Origin: Phycisphaerales bacterium
GTDB taxonomy: Bacteria; Planctomycetota; Phycisphaerae; Phycisphaerales; Phycisphaeraceae
NCBI GenBank assembly: GCA_012031455.1
Contig: JAAUTM010000012.1
Location: forward strand, 1 to 11,127
Reading direction: 5' to 3'
DNA length: 11,127 nt
Each line of letters begins with the position of its first letter. Within the stretch, counting starts at the first letter, position 1. This document shows positions 1 to 9,734 of this stretch, one piece after another. The notes under the pieces are model-generated. The model saw nothing but the letters and a program-made list of their open reading frames with translations. It did no database searches and had not been told where the DNA came from. A program made the position numbers and the translations under genes.

Positions 1-121
1 ATTTAATTAACAAGCGGTTGTAGCAGACCATTTATGTAAGCGAGGGCCTTTGAGCTACGGTGATGTGCGCCATGACGCGTATTCACATGCTCACCGGAAC
101 TTACCCGCTTATCGCACCAAG

Positions 122-153
122 AAAAAACCGGCACGGTTTACACCATGCCGGTT
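122..153 (-). terminator. Intrinsic terminator of the TIGR03118-family gene
   Basis: An 8-bp perfect stem (AACCGGCA at 126-133 with TGCCGGTT at 146-153) encloses a 12-nt loop. Read on the minus strand it is followed directly by a run of six T (complement of 122-127). It begins about 30 nt after the stop codon of the gene ending at 184, so it fits a rho-independent terminator for that gene. No other gene could be identified between base 1 and this hairpin. Confidence 0.85.
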
Positions 154-183
154 CTTTCTCCCTTCTCGGTATCATCTCGTAAT

Positions 184-1515
184 TCAAATCCTACGACGTC
201 GGCCGATGAGCAACATGCCTCCGGTAGCCAGTAACGAGAACGTCGCCGGCTCAGGTACAAGCCTTAGGGAGCCAAACAGGCCGTTACGCTCCTCGGAAAC
301 GCCTGCGGTAAAGTAGAGTGCATTCAAATCACCGAGCATCACGCCGTTGCCGAATGTCAGGCCCCAGATTCCTTCAATGCTGATCACATTTCCATCGGGA
401 TCCTTCAAATATCCCAGTTCGGCACCCGATACCAGGTCAAAGCCCGCAATGGTGCCATCGCCGAAGTTGGCCACCAGCAATGCGTTGCTGAACGGGCCAA
501 AGTCTGACGGAGCGATTGCGATGCCCCATGGCGCATTCAGTGTGCTGTGTTGGGAATAATCCTGCAGCATGTTGCCATGACGGTCATAAGCAACAACACG
601 CCCAAAGCCAGGCCCTGGAATCTCCTCGGTGGGATCATCAATCTCGAGCGCATTTTCCGCCCAGACCACATACACCCGGTTATCGCTGAGCACCTGTACA
701 TTGAACGGGTGATAGGTGATGGGAAGGTCAGCGGGGCGCTGGAACTTGGTCGGCTCGGTGATGTCGTTCCACTGGTTGTCGAACACCTGAATGCGTCCGT
801 TGGCAAAGTCCGCAGCATAAAGGCGGTTGTCGGCGATCTTGTTGCCCTGACCATCGGTGGTGAAAGCGTCAGTGGTCATTCCCACCCCGGCATAGGACGG
901 GAATTTATCCAAGCCGATTGAAGCGTAGTTCTGCGAATAATCTTTGATCACCACCGCTTCCACCATGGCGGGATTGGTGCCGGTGCGCCAGGCATTGATG
1001 GTGCCATCGAGCGTCACAAACACGAATTTGGATGAGCCTGAATCAATCCCCACGGACGTGGGCGGATCGGTCTTGAAATTGACCGCAGGCCCGCTCACAG
1101 GGAATTCCACGGGTTGGCCGGGAATATCGCTGGCGGCGTTGTAAACTTGCCCGGTCACGTTGGCCACCTGATCGCTGCCAGTTTCAAACAGGTCCATATC
1201 CCTGGCACTGGTGATGATGGGGATGACCTTTAATCCGTCTTGGAAAAGTGGTACGCCATTGGCATCGCCGATGTAGGTCGTTGTGGTGCCCGTACCAGCG
1301 TTGGACAGCCAGATATGTCCTCCAGCACCCGGTGGTCGCAGTGCAATACCCCAGGGATTGATTACGTTTGGATCGACTCCGAAAGTGGGATTGTACGATG
1401 CGTCGCTGGCTACCAGATTGGTCTGAAGATAGCCAGTGTCCGCCAGTGCCGGTAGCCCACTGGCAGCCCATGCCAGCCCTGCCATGGTCATGGTTTGAAA
1501 CAGGTTCGTACGCAT
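184..1515 (-). CDS. TIGR03118 family secreted protein with PEP-CTERM anchor
   Basis: This intact 443-residue protein has no assigned enzymatic function that I know of. Residues 1 to about 25 form a Sec signal peptide (MRTNLFQT then a hydrophobic stretch ending in PALA before DTGY). The mature N-terminus, with NLVASD, a DPNVINPWGIAL segment and WLSNAGTGTTT, matches the TIGR03118 family, whose repeated WG and NFGDG motifs suggest a beta-propeller-like fold. The C-terminus is a classic PEP-CTERM sorting signal: VPEPA, a hydrophobic helix, then RRRR. Such tails are known to be processed by an exosortase during export to the envelope or extracellular matrix. The start at 1515 was chosen over an upstream in-frame ATG at 1614 because AAGGAG lies 7 nt before it (1523-1528) and the signal peptide begins there. 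It lies 146 nt downstream of another PEP-CTERM gene on the same strand, so the two may be co-transcribed. Confidence 0.88.
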   Translation of the reverse strand: MRTNLFQTMTMAGLAWAASGLPALADTGYLQTNLVASDASYNPTFGVDPNVINPWGIALRPPGAGGHIWLSNAGTGTTTTYIGDANGVPLFQDGLKVIPIITSARDMDLFETGSDQVANVTGQVYNAASDIPGQPVEFPVSGPAVNFKTDPPTSVGIDSGSSKFVFVTLDGTINAWRTGTNPAMVEAVVIKDYSQNYASIGLDKFPSYAGVGMTTDAFTTDGQGNKIADNRLYAADFANGRIQVFDNQWNDITEPTKFQRPADLPITYHPFNVQVLSDNRVYVVWAENALEIDDPTEEIPGPGFGRVVAYDRHGNMLQDYSQHSTLNAPWGIAIAPSDFGPFSNALLVANFGDGTIAGFDLVSGAELGYLKDPDGNVISIEGIWGLTFGNGVMLGDLNALYFTAGVSEERNGLFGSLRLVPEPATFSLLATGGMLLIGRRRRI

Positions 1516-1602
1516 AGTGTTTCTCCTTGTAAATGAAACATGGTTAACAGGGATACGTGAGGTCACCAGCCTTACTATTCCCCAAGACCCTCCAGCTTGA
1601 AT

Positions 1603-1632
1603 GAACCGGCGCAATTCTCATCGCGCCGATTC
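1603..1632 (-). other. Hairpin between the two PEP-CTERM genes
   Basis: GAACCGGCGC (1603-1612) pairs with GCGCCGATTC (1623-1632), giving a 10-bp stem with one G-U pair on the minus-strand RNA and a 10-nt loop. It lies about 30 nt after the stop of the PhoX-like gene and 88 nt before the start of the TIGR03118 gene. No U-tract follows it in the direction of transcription. It may be an attenuating or 3'-end-protecting structure inside a shared transcript rather than a full terminator. Confidence 0.45.
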
Positions 1633-1661
1633 GAAGTACGTAACATTCACTTTTTTCCAAC

Positions 1662-3118
1662 TCAAGCCAGACGCCGACGGCCCAGCATCGCCAGTCCGCC
1701 CATAGACAGAAGCATCATGGAAGCCGGCTCAGGCACAGTGATCATGATCATCCGGTCATTGCCGCTGCTTGGATGCTGCACGTTCACGTAGGCCACGTTG
1801 GGATTAAAGGGGTCAAAGTACAGCCCCGTGGGCTCGGCTCCATTAGTCAGCAGGGTCGCCCAAGCGCTGACATATTCCGCCACGCCATCGTTGTCGGCAT
1901 CCTTGGTGAACCATATGTTGGCAACGCCGCCGTTCTGGTCTTCGATTGCGTAGATGTTGCCTTCGCTGTCGATTGCCAGGTTGTCGGGATTGCTCCAAGG
2001 CTGTCCGACCGCATTGCCCGTGGCGCTGTTGATCGAGGAATTATCAGCATACAACTTCACTTCGTTGGTGGTCAGGTTCAGCGAATACACACGTCCCCGG
2101 CCGTTGCTGCTGGTGGCATCATTGTCTGAATCTGTGGTGGCAAAGAACATCAGTTGCGTGCCGTCGGTAAGCGTTTTCATCTCCAAGTCTTCCGGCCGGT
2201 TGTAGCCGGTAGCCAAGACCGCCGCTACGTCCGCGGTTGCTCGGCCATCAATGGTGTTGGCAGGCAGTCCAACTGCGGTTGCCAGTACCGAAATACCTGC
2301 CAGAGGGCCGCCGCTTGCATCGGTAATAGCCACCCATGCACCCGTGCCGGTGATTGCCGGGCCGTTGTTGCCTTCGAACTGGCCGCCCGCGCCTATCTTG
2401 AGGGCGAAGGTCTGGCCGGCGCCGAAGTAATCATCGCCGGTGGCGGCGTTGGGATTGGTCGGCACGTACTTGTAGATCGATCCGCCATTGAGCTCATCGA
2501 TGAAATACATGTTATTTGCGGCATCAAACGCCAAGCCTTCGTGGGACACGCGAGGTATCACGTTCCTGGCTACGAAATTGCCGCTGTTAGCTCCAGCCGC
2601 CAGAGGATTGGTCACTTCAAACAACCGGCCACGTGAGCTGCCAGTGCCCCATGATTCCTCAGCGGTCAGATACGTGCCAAAGGGCGTCCAACGCGATGCA
2701 TCGCTGCAACAAAGCTCTGGGTGCCGGGAGCGACGATCGTCACCGTGCGGGTGTTGTAGTTGCTGTCCCATGTGTCCACACGCATCACGCCACCAGTGTT
2801 GGTTTCAAACGGCGTGAAAAGATATCGTCCCGCATCAGGGCCATTCTCATTAGAGGTCACCATATCCCACGCTCCACTGTTGGAGCCGGGGAACAGCCCG
2901 TTCTGTGTGGAACGGTCTGCGATCGTCATCTGTGAAAATCCGATGGGCAGTATGAAGGGCATTGCCTCGCCTGGATCGCCTGCTGGCAGTGCTGGGGCGG
3001 AGGTTGCCACAGGTGTGAAAGTATCAAACAAAGTGTTCAGTGCAAGCGCCGGAGCAGCTGCCCCGGCCATCATCGCCGCCATCAACAGAGTCTTCGTCGA
3101 AAATTGCATGCGTACCAT
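1662..3118 (-). CDS. PhoX/DUF839-family secreted protein with PEP-CTERM anchor (one frameshift)
   Basis: The repaired protein is about 485 residues. A signal peptide (MVRMQFSTKTLLMAAMMAG, ending in PALA) leads into a PhoX/DUF839 (PF05787)-like domain. Family motifs seen are RWTPFGTYLTAEES at about 142-155, NLAIDSEGNIYAIED at about 380-394 and YVNVQHPSSGNDRM near 444-457. The tail VPEPA, hydrophobic helix and RRR at 462-485 is a PEP-CTERM signal, so the protein is probably exported and handled by an exosortase. PhoX proteins are calcium- and iron-dependent alkaline phosphatases, but this relative is shorter and Sec-type rather than Tat-type, so phosphatase activity is only a possibility. The start at 3118 is preferred because AAGGAG sits 8 nt upstream (3127-3132). 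The reading frame breaks near 2697-2701: one missing base between the codons for VAA and DASRW restores it. The first frame otherwise ends at 2666. Confidence 0.8.
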
Positions 3119-3307
3119 TTCCAAGTCTCCTTGCAAAACCAAATAAAAACCCCTTGGGCCAGACTACGTTGCCTGACCACCTTATGTGAATTGATTCCTT
3201 CAATCTCTCCCGTCCCCAAGGCGGGCTAAATTTTTCCGTAACCCTGATCCATCTCCACTCACAACTTCTAGAAGTGCATTCACTATAGACTGGTTCTAAT
3301 AATATGC

Positions 3308-3346
3308 TGTTAGTAATTAGTATAATTATCAATAATATTGTTAGTA
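3308..3346 (+). repeat. Direct repeat TGTTAGTA in an AT-rich island
   Basis: TGTTAGTA occurs at 3308-3315 and again at 3339-3346, 31 bases apart start to start, which is close to three helical turns. It lies within the most AT-rich stretch of the window, about 190-230 bases upstream of the PhoX-like gene. The spacing is compatible with a pair of regulator half sites near a promoter, but no clear -35/-10 pair was recognised on either strand. Confidence 0.35.
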
Positions 3347-3522
3347 TTATGTGTTGTTTGTCGGCTGGTTTTTGAATGATCATCGTTCAAGCCAAATGCG
3401 GTAACATGTAACCATGCGGCAAACCCTCAGGATGCACCGACAGCTAACCTGCAAGCCACAATGACCGGGTTCAACTCGCCTCTGACTCGGCCAGTATTTT
3501 TACTCCCTCGGAACAGGTATTC

Positions 3523-3657
3523 ATGAAAATGGGTGATGCGTCACCTGCTGATACAAAAGCTTCATCTCCACCCGTTGGAGAAAACCGGCGTAACCAACAA
3601 CCTGCCGCTGCCACGTCCAGTGTCTTTGAATCAGGGAAAGTGTTAGATCCGATCTGA
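3523..3657 (+). CDS. Possible small hypothetical protein (weak)
   Basis: A 44-codon ORF starts at ATG 3523 (MKMGDASPADTK) and ends with KVLDPI and a TGA stop at 3657. The same frame is open upstream to a stop near 3434. The product is polar and rich in Ala, Ser, Pro and Asn, with no signal peptide or membrane segment and no similarity I recognise. Only a poor purine stretch precedes the start, and third-position GC is lower than in neighbouring genes. Given the indel rate of this sequence, it could be part of a longer damaged gene or simply non-coding. Confidence 0.15.
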   Translation: MKMGDASPADTKASSPPVGENRRNQQPAAATSSVFESGKVLDPI

Positions 3658-3741
3658 AATGTTTGATTCGTTATGCAGCAACTAGCGAGATCGTTTCAAG
3701 TTTGATTGCAGTTGTTCACCACTGGCCAAGAGAAAGGAAAA

Positions 3742-3813
3742 AGCGGGTGATGGGACTTGAACCCACGACATTCACGTTGGCAACGTGACGCTCTACCACT
3801 GAGCTACACCCGC
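3742..3813 (-). tRNA. tRNA-Gly (anticodon GCC)
   Basis: On the minus strand the acceptor arm GCGGGTG (3807-3813) pairs perfectly with CACCCGC (3743-3749), followed by discriminator T at 3742. The D-arm contains AGCTCAGTGGTAGAGC. The anticodon stem TCACG/CGTGA closes the loop TTGCCAA (3777-3783 in plus coordinates), giving anticodon GCC for glycine codons GGC and GGU. The T-arm is GTGGG-TTCAAGT-CCCAT. The 3' CCA is not encoded, so it must be added after transcription. The gene has its own promoter just upstream and lies between two protein genes on the same strand. Confidence 0.97.
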
Positions 3814-3825
3814 ATGAGAAGGGGC

Positions 3826-3853
3826 ATTATAAACCATTCCGGGTATGTTTCAA
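3826..3853 (-). promoter_or_regulatory. Sigma70-type promoter of tRNA-Gly
   Basis: On the minus strand TTGAAA (3848-3853) is separated by 16 bases from a perfect TATAAT (3826-3831). The -10 box ends 12 bases before the tRNA 5' end, so transcription would begin a few bases upstream of the mature tRNA. This is the best promoter match I found in the window. Confidence 0.75.
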
Positions 3854-3885
3854 CCGGCGTTTGCGTGATTCCCTGTGAGGGCAGA

Positions 3886-5134
3886 TTAATAATAGAAATG
3901 CAGGCCCGCGCCCAGATAGCGGATGCTTTCGTTGAAGAGCTGGCCATGGGGCGAGCGGCCGGTGTAATACTCGATCACCACCAGCATGCGTGAACTCTGC
4001 TTACCAAGCCGGGGGTCAGCAAATTCAAGCCCCGCCCGCACGGAAAAATCCCCATCCCAGTCGTGATATTCCAGGTGCTTCACATCCATGGCCAGAATGG
4101 GTGTGGCCCACTCCTCCAAAAAGCGCCAGGGGGCACGCAGTTCCACCCCGTATTGAATGGTCGTGTTGTCGAGGTTGGCCGGGTCGGTGTTCATCAGCAC
4201 ACCTGCTCCGCCATAGACGCGTAGCCAATCCGCAGCCTGGTAGGACAGCAGCAATTGCAGTTGTTCGTAACTGAGGTTGACACGCTGGGCGGGGGTCAGG
4301 CCGTTGTTGAGAATGAACTCATCCCCCAGATGCGAACTCATGTGGTAAACCCGCAGCAGGGCGGACCATGGCCCATTGAGCCAGGCGAGGCCGCCGCCAA
4401 TGGTGTAGTCGGCGTTGACCAGATCGGCTGAAGGGGCATCCAGATCAAAAATCGCGAAGATGCCCGGTTGAAGCACAAATTCCCACTGCCCGCCCAGCCA
4501 GTCGGGGGCATCGTCACGGTAAAGGGAAAGCGTTTCACCGAAACTCACCGTGGCCACGGCCTTTAATGTTTCGCCTTGATAGCTGGTGTAACTGGCACCA
4601 AAATGCGGCCGCGCGGATCGCCGATCAAAGGCTCAAACAGCCGATCTTTGGGGAAGATTTGCATGCCGATTGAGTTGGCAGCTCGCCGAAGTCAGAAGGA
4701 TTGTTCAGGGTTGTATCCGCGGATGTTGCTGGCGGAGTTGAGTGGGTAGTCGCAGACGATGACAAAGCAGAGTTCATGGAGGAAGTAGTATCCGTAGAAG
4801 GCTTACCCGCAGAGGTTGCAGGGACGGCTTCGCTCCATGGTTCGGTGGCCATTTTGACCGACTTCACCCCGCGCACATTGGCAAGAGTTTGCATCAGGCG
4901 CGTGAGCTCCTCGCCGGACAAGCCCGTGCCATCGATGATGAGCACACCCTGTTCAGCCTGGATTTTTACCGTGGCCCTATGCGGGCTGCGTGATCCAGAC
5001 AGTGCCTGCACATAACCGCGCAGGTAAACATCATCCGTGGTTGCTGTGGATTGAGCCTCTGCAAGGCTGCCAGAGTATGAAAGGGTTGCACCAGCGATGA
5101 GCAGACCCGCTTGCCAATGAGACTTAATTTGCAT
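3886..5134 (-). CDS. BON-like plus DUF1207 outer-membrane protein (two frameshifts)
   Basis: The repaired protein is about 416 residues. Residues 1-28 are a signal peptide (ending SLAEAQ). Residues about 35-96 resemble a BON domain, with VKIQAEQGVLIIDGTGLS followed by an LMQTLANVRGVKSVK helix and strand. Residues about 97-148 are a Ser/Thr/Ala/Pro linker. From about 158 to the end is a DUF1207 (PF06727)-type barrel: FPKDRLFEPLIGDPR, RPHFGASYTSY, alternating strands, and the terminal GAGLHFYY. A final aromatic residue is typical of Bam-inserted outer-membrane proteins. BON domains are known to bind membranes or other envelope partners; the joint role is unknown. GAGGG (5141-5145) lies 6 nt before ATG 5134, which I prefer to the ATG at 5140. 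One base is missing near 4678-4681 (GELP to NSIGM) and one near 4611-4618 (DPR to RPHFG). Confidence 0.78.
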
Positions 5135-5283
5135 AGACATCCCTCGTGAGTAGGTTGGGCAATATGGTAAACCAAAAGCAGGTTCGTGCCAGATGTTCGG
5201 AAAAGAAACTGATACCCAGCGGTTAGTTTTCTGTGATGGATGGGGTTTGGTGTGTAATAGTTGCGGGTGATAGCAGGGGGGCA

Positions 5284-7039
5284 TCAGGGCCGGGTGGAGG
5301 TGATCCATTTTTTGAGTGCAGCATCATTCATGGTATTGACCACATCAACCGGGGTGGCACCGGCCCGGCGGGCGGTGAGAACTCCATAAATCAGTTCATC
5401 GAAATCGGCTGGGCCATGGGCATCGGTATTGATGGCCAGCTTCACACCCGCTTCGCGCATGGCACGAGCATGCGTGTCACGCAGGTCCAGTCGATGGGAG
5501 TTGGCATTAATTTCCATGGCGATGCCGCGTGCCTTGGCGGCCTTGATGAGTTCCTTCCAATCCGGTGACAGACCTTCGCGCCGACCGATGAGCCGACCGG
5601 TGGGGTGCCCCATGATGGTGACATAGGGATTCTCAATCGCCTTGCGCAAGCGCAGGGTCGCTTTGACTGGGTCCTGATTCAAGGCGCTGTGGGGCGAGGC
5701 CACGACGATGTCCAGTTCCTTGAGCAGGCTGCTGGGGTAATCCAGCCTGCCATCGGCGAGGATGTCCACTTCGCTGCCAGCCAGCACGGTGATGCGCTTT
5801 TTGAACTCCGCCGCCAGCTCTCGAATCTGGGTGATGTGTTCTTCCAGTCGTTGCGCGCTAAGTCCATGGGCCACAGTCTGACTCACGGAATGATCGGTCA
5901 CGGCGATGGTATGAAACCCACGATCCAGAGCGGTCAATATCAACTCGCGGATCGACAGTTTGCCATCGCTGGCACGGGTGTGGGCGTGCAATTCAGCCTT
6001 GATATCCGACACTTCCAGCAATCGTGGTGATTCACCCTTTTCAGCTATTTTTAACTCATCACGGCCTTCGCGCAGCTCCGGGGGGATGTACGCCAATCCA
6101 AGGGCTTCATAAACTTCAGTTTCCGTGGTCCCGGCAAGGAGCTTTTCACCCTGATACAAGCCATATTCATTGAGCTTGTAACCTTTGTCGATGGCTCTCT
6201 GACGCATCTGAACGTTGTGTTCCTTGGAGCCTGTAAAGTATAAAAGGGCAGCCCCGAATGATCCGGTTTCCACCACCCGCAGATCGATCTGCAAGCCATC
6301 ATTGGCACGCAGCGAACACTTGGTGTCACCCATCCCCAGCACCGTGACATCCCTTGGGAGTAATGCGATAAACCCCTGCATGATGCGCTGGATGTCATCT
6401 TGCCCGCACCGGGTTGAGCAGCCACCAGCAGGTCCAGATCCCCCACCGTTTCCCTGCTGCGTCTGAGGCTCCCGGCAAACTGGGCCTGCTTCACCTGGGG
6501 TAACTCCGACAAATGGGCGCAGAGCCAGCGTGCCACCGGATAAACCTTGCCAAGTCGTTTACGCTGGCTGGCGGCAGCGACAATCTCCAAGTTCTTACGC
6601 AGGTTGTCGAGTTTCTTTTCCCCCATCCCCGGAAGGTCCAGCAATTTTTGCGGATTGCCTGCCAGGGTGGTTTTCAATTCAGCCATGCTGGTGATAGCTG
6701 CCTGTTTCCAAAGCAATGCGACGGTCTTGGGTCCCAGCCCCGGCACATTCAGCAGTTCAATCACCCCCGACGGAACCTGAGCCAGTAATTCCTGATGATC
6801 CTTGATGGCACCCGTGGAAAGATATTCAACGATGCGACCGGCGGTCCCCTTGCCCACCCCTGGAATTGCACTGAGTTTGGCTGGATCCGCAGCGATCAGG
6901 GCAATGTCATCGGCCAGTTCTTCCAAGGTGCGTGCAGCCCGCTGCATGGCGATGACTTTGAAGGAGTCGATCCCCAGCACCTGCATCAGCTCCGCCATCT
7001 GCGCGAAGACGCCGCCAGTTTCTGATTGGTCGTGGCCAT
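5284..7039 (-). CDS. polX: DNA polymerase/3'-5' exonuclease PolX (two frameshifts)
   Basis: Bacterial family X DNA polymerase, a cytosolic gap-filling base-excision-repair enzyme. The repaired length is about 585 residues, normal for the family. The N-terminal region carries helix-hairpin-helix motifs IPGVGKGTAGRI (~59-70), VPGLGPKTVALL (~99-110) and LPGMGEKKLDNL (~136-147). The polymerase site is GSLRRSRETVGDLDLL (~190-205), with D201 and D203, and a third carboxylate in QIDLRVV (~253). FTGSKEHN and LNEYGL follow as expected. A C-terminal PHP metallo-phosphoesterase domain has LHAHTRASDG (~351-360), TDHS, SEVDI, SPHS, GHPTGR and NTDAH. The start is ATG 7039 (MATTNQKLAA), which becomes visible only when one base missing near 7007-7015 is restored; no clear Shine-Dalgarno precedes it. 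A second missing base lies near 6399-6401 (GAGK to DDIQRI). It is divergent from trxB with 112 bases between the starts. Confidence 0.92.
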
Positions 7040-7133
7040 GATCGCTAAGCTTAACTTGGTTGGACAGAAACATCACCTGCTGCCATGGATAGAACATCAC
7101 GATGATCAAAGCATGTCATGACCATCAGCCTGA

Positions 7134-8140
<1,007 letters not shown>

Positions 8141-8221
8141 GGAAGTGGTGAAGCAACCACACCGACCCAACATGCATCGTGCTTACGCTATGCCGCTAAA
8201 TGATGAACCAATCAACCCTGC

Positions 8222-9163
<942 letters not shown>

Positions 9164-9182
9164 GAGTTCTCCCATCAATGCC

Positions 9183-9236
9183 CACACCGAAAATGGTGTG
9201 ACGGTTGTTATCAAAGTCCACACCGATTTGGTGTGG
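9183..9236. repeat. Two tandem palindromes with the same CACACC/GGTGTG stem
   Basis: CACACC-GAAAAT-GGTGTG occupies 9183-9200, and CCACACC-GATTT-GGTGTGG occupies 9218-9236. The centres are about 35 bases apart. Both lie between the divergent starts of the epimerase (9163, minus) and the receiver-like gene (9264, plus). The identical arms with differing loops suggest paired operator sites or two RNA stem-loops in the epimerase leader. Confidence 0.75.
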
Positions 9237-9252
9237 GTGTCTTTCTGTCGCC

Positions 9253-9258
9253 TATCAT
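9253..9258 (+). promoter_or_regulatory. Possible -10 box of the receiver-like gene
   Basis: TATCAT matches TATAAT at five of six positions and ends 5 bases before the ATG at 9264, so a transcript would start at or next to the start codon. TTGGTG at 9228-9233 is a poor -35 candidate with 19-base spacing and overlaps the second palindrome. No Shine-Dalgarno is seen. Confidence 0.28.
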
Positions 9259-9263
9259 AACGC

Positions 9264-9644
9264 ATGATTGTTTATGCCTGTGCCGACCTGATGTTTGCCT
9301 CCAAAATCACCAGCGCTGCCCGGTCGATGAACCTGGTCAATCGCCCGGCTCGTGATATCGACATGCTGCGCCATCGGCTTGAAAGGTTCGATGATGGCAA
9401 GGGCTGCGACCCGGTCACCGGGGTGATCATTGATCTGGCCATGGGCGACATTGCTATGCAAATGATTCAGCACACCAAGGCGTTTGATGCGCAACTGCCG
9501 GTTGTCGCATTCGGGGGGCATCTCAACAATCAGGAACTTGCAGCCGCACGCACCGCCGGGGCGGACTTTGTCATGACCAACGGCCAGCTTGCCGCCAACC
9601 TCACGGTGATTCTCGAACGTTTGAAAGGCATGTATCAAGGATAA
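9264..9644 (+). CDS. Small stand-alone receiver-like protein
   Basis: An intact 126-residue cytosolic protein whose layout resembles a response-regulator receiver domain without an output domain. Strand 1 is MIVYACAD; strand 3 VTGVIIDLAM places D57 where the phospho-acceptor Asp normally sits; strand 4 is LPVVAFGGH; and LAAARTAGADFVMTNGQL resembles helix 4 and strand 5. Key switch residues look altered: only one acidic residue (D8) after strand 1, Gly instead of Thr/Ser after strand 4 (G84/G85), and Thr-Asn instead of the conserved Lys after strand 5 (T105). It may therefore be a degenerate receiver that binds a partner without normal phosphotransfer. No kinase is nearby. The start at 9264 is the first ATG in frame and has no clear Shine-Dalgarno. 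Its TAA stop lies inside a heptad repeat. It could instead belong to another Rossmann-like family. Confidence 0.65.
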   Translation: MIVYACADLMFASKITSAARSMNLVNRPARDIDMLRHRLERFDDGKGCDPVTGVIIDLAMGDIAMQMIQHTKAFDAQLPVVAFGGHLNNQELAAARTAGADFVMTNGQLAANLTVILERLKGMYQG

Positions 9645-9720
9645 TGGATTAAGGATAATGTACGAACCATGCGATCATCTGCACGATTTAACATCATCCA
9701 TTATCCATCATCCATTATCC
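9639..9720. repeat. Heptad GGATRAT repeats forming a 22-nt inverted repeat
   Basis: The plus strand at 9639-9659 reads GGATAAT, GGATTAA, GGATAAT. The minus strand at 9693-9720 reads GGATAAT, GGATGAT, GGATAAT, GGATGAT. Bases 9639-9660 are the reverse complement of 9699-9720 with two mismatches in 22, leaving a 38-base loop. The array lies between two convergent genes and includes the TAA stop of the receiver-like gene. It may act as a two-way transcription end or protect the mRNA 3' ends. Confidence 0.8.
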
Positions 9721-9734
9721 ATTTCTTCTTCCCG

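Larger units (their letters stand above)
3143..3741. other. Intergenic region without a convincing gene
   Basis: About 600 bases separate the PhoX-like gene from tRNA-Gly. The part from 3143 to 3260 is likely the leader of the PhoX-like gene and contains only short weak hairpins, for example ATTGA/TCAAT at 3190-3204. Bases 3290 to 3355 are markedly AT-rich and hold a direct repeat. Bases 3400 to 3660 contain short open stretches in two frames, listed separately as a weak ORF. Bases 3731-3742 are A-rich, so the minus strand has a T-rich tract just after the tRNA 3' end that could help end its transcription. I found no known RNA family here by eye. Confidence 0.5.

Noticed and set aside
1773..2636. 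Long plus-strand open frames opposite the PhoX-like gene
   Set aside because: They are antisense to a gene with clear family motifs and a sorting tail, and their translations have no recognisable domain.
3024..3383. Minus-strand frame overlapping the start of the PhoX-like gene
   Set aside because: It is in another frame than the signal peptide, crosses the AT-rich island and lacks a Shine-Dalgarno.
5605..6030. 141-codon plus-strand frame inside polX
   Set aside because: It is a shadow of the PHP domain, whose metal-binding motifs are intact on the minus strand.
9255..9638. 127-codon minus-strand frame opposite the receiver-like gene
   Set aside because: Its translation shows no domain-like pattern, while the plus-strand frame has receiver-like strands and helices.
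9639..9720. Repeats as a CRISPR array
   Set aside because: The units are 7 bases and contiguous, with no spacers and no cas genes.
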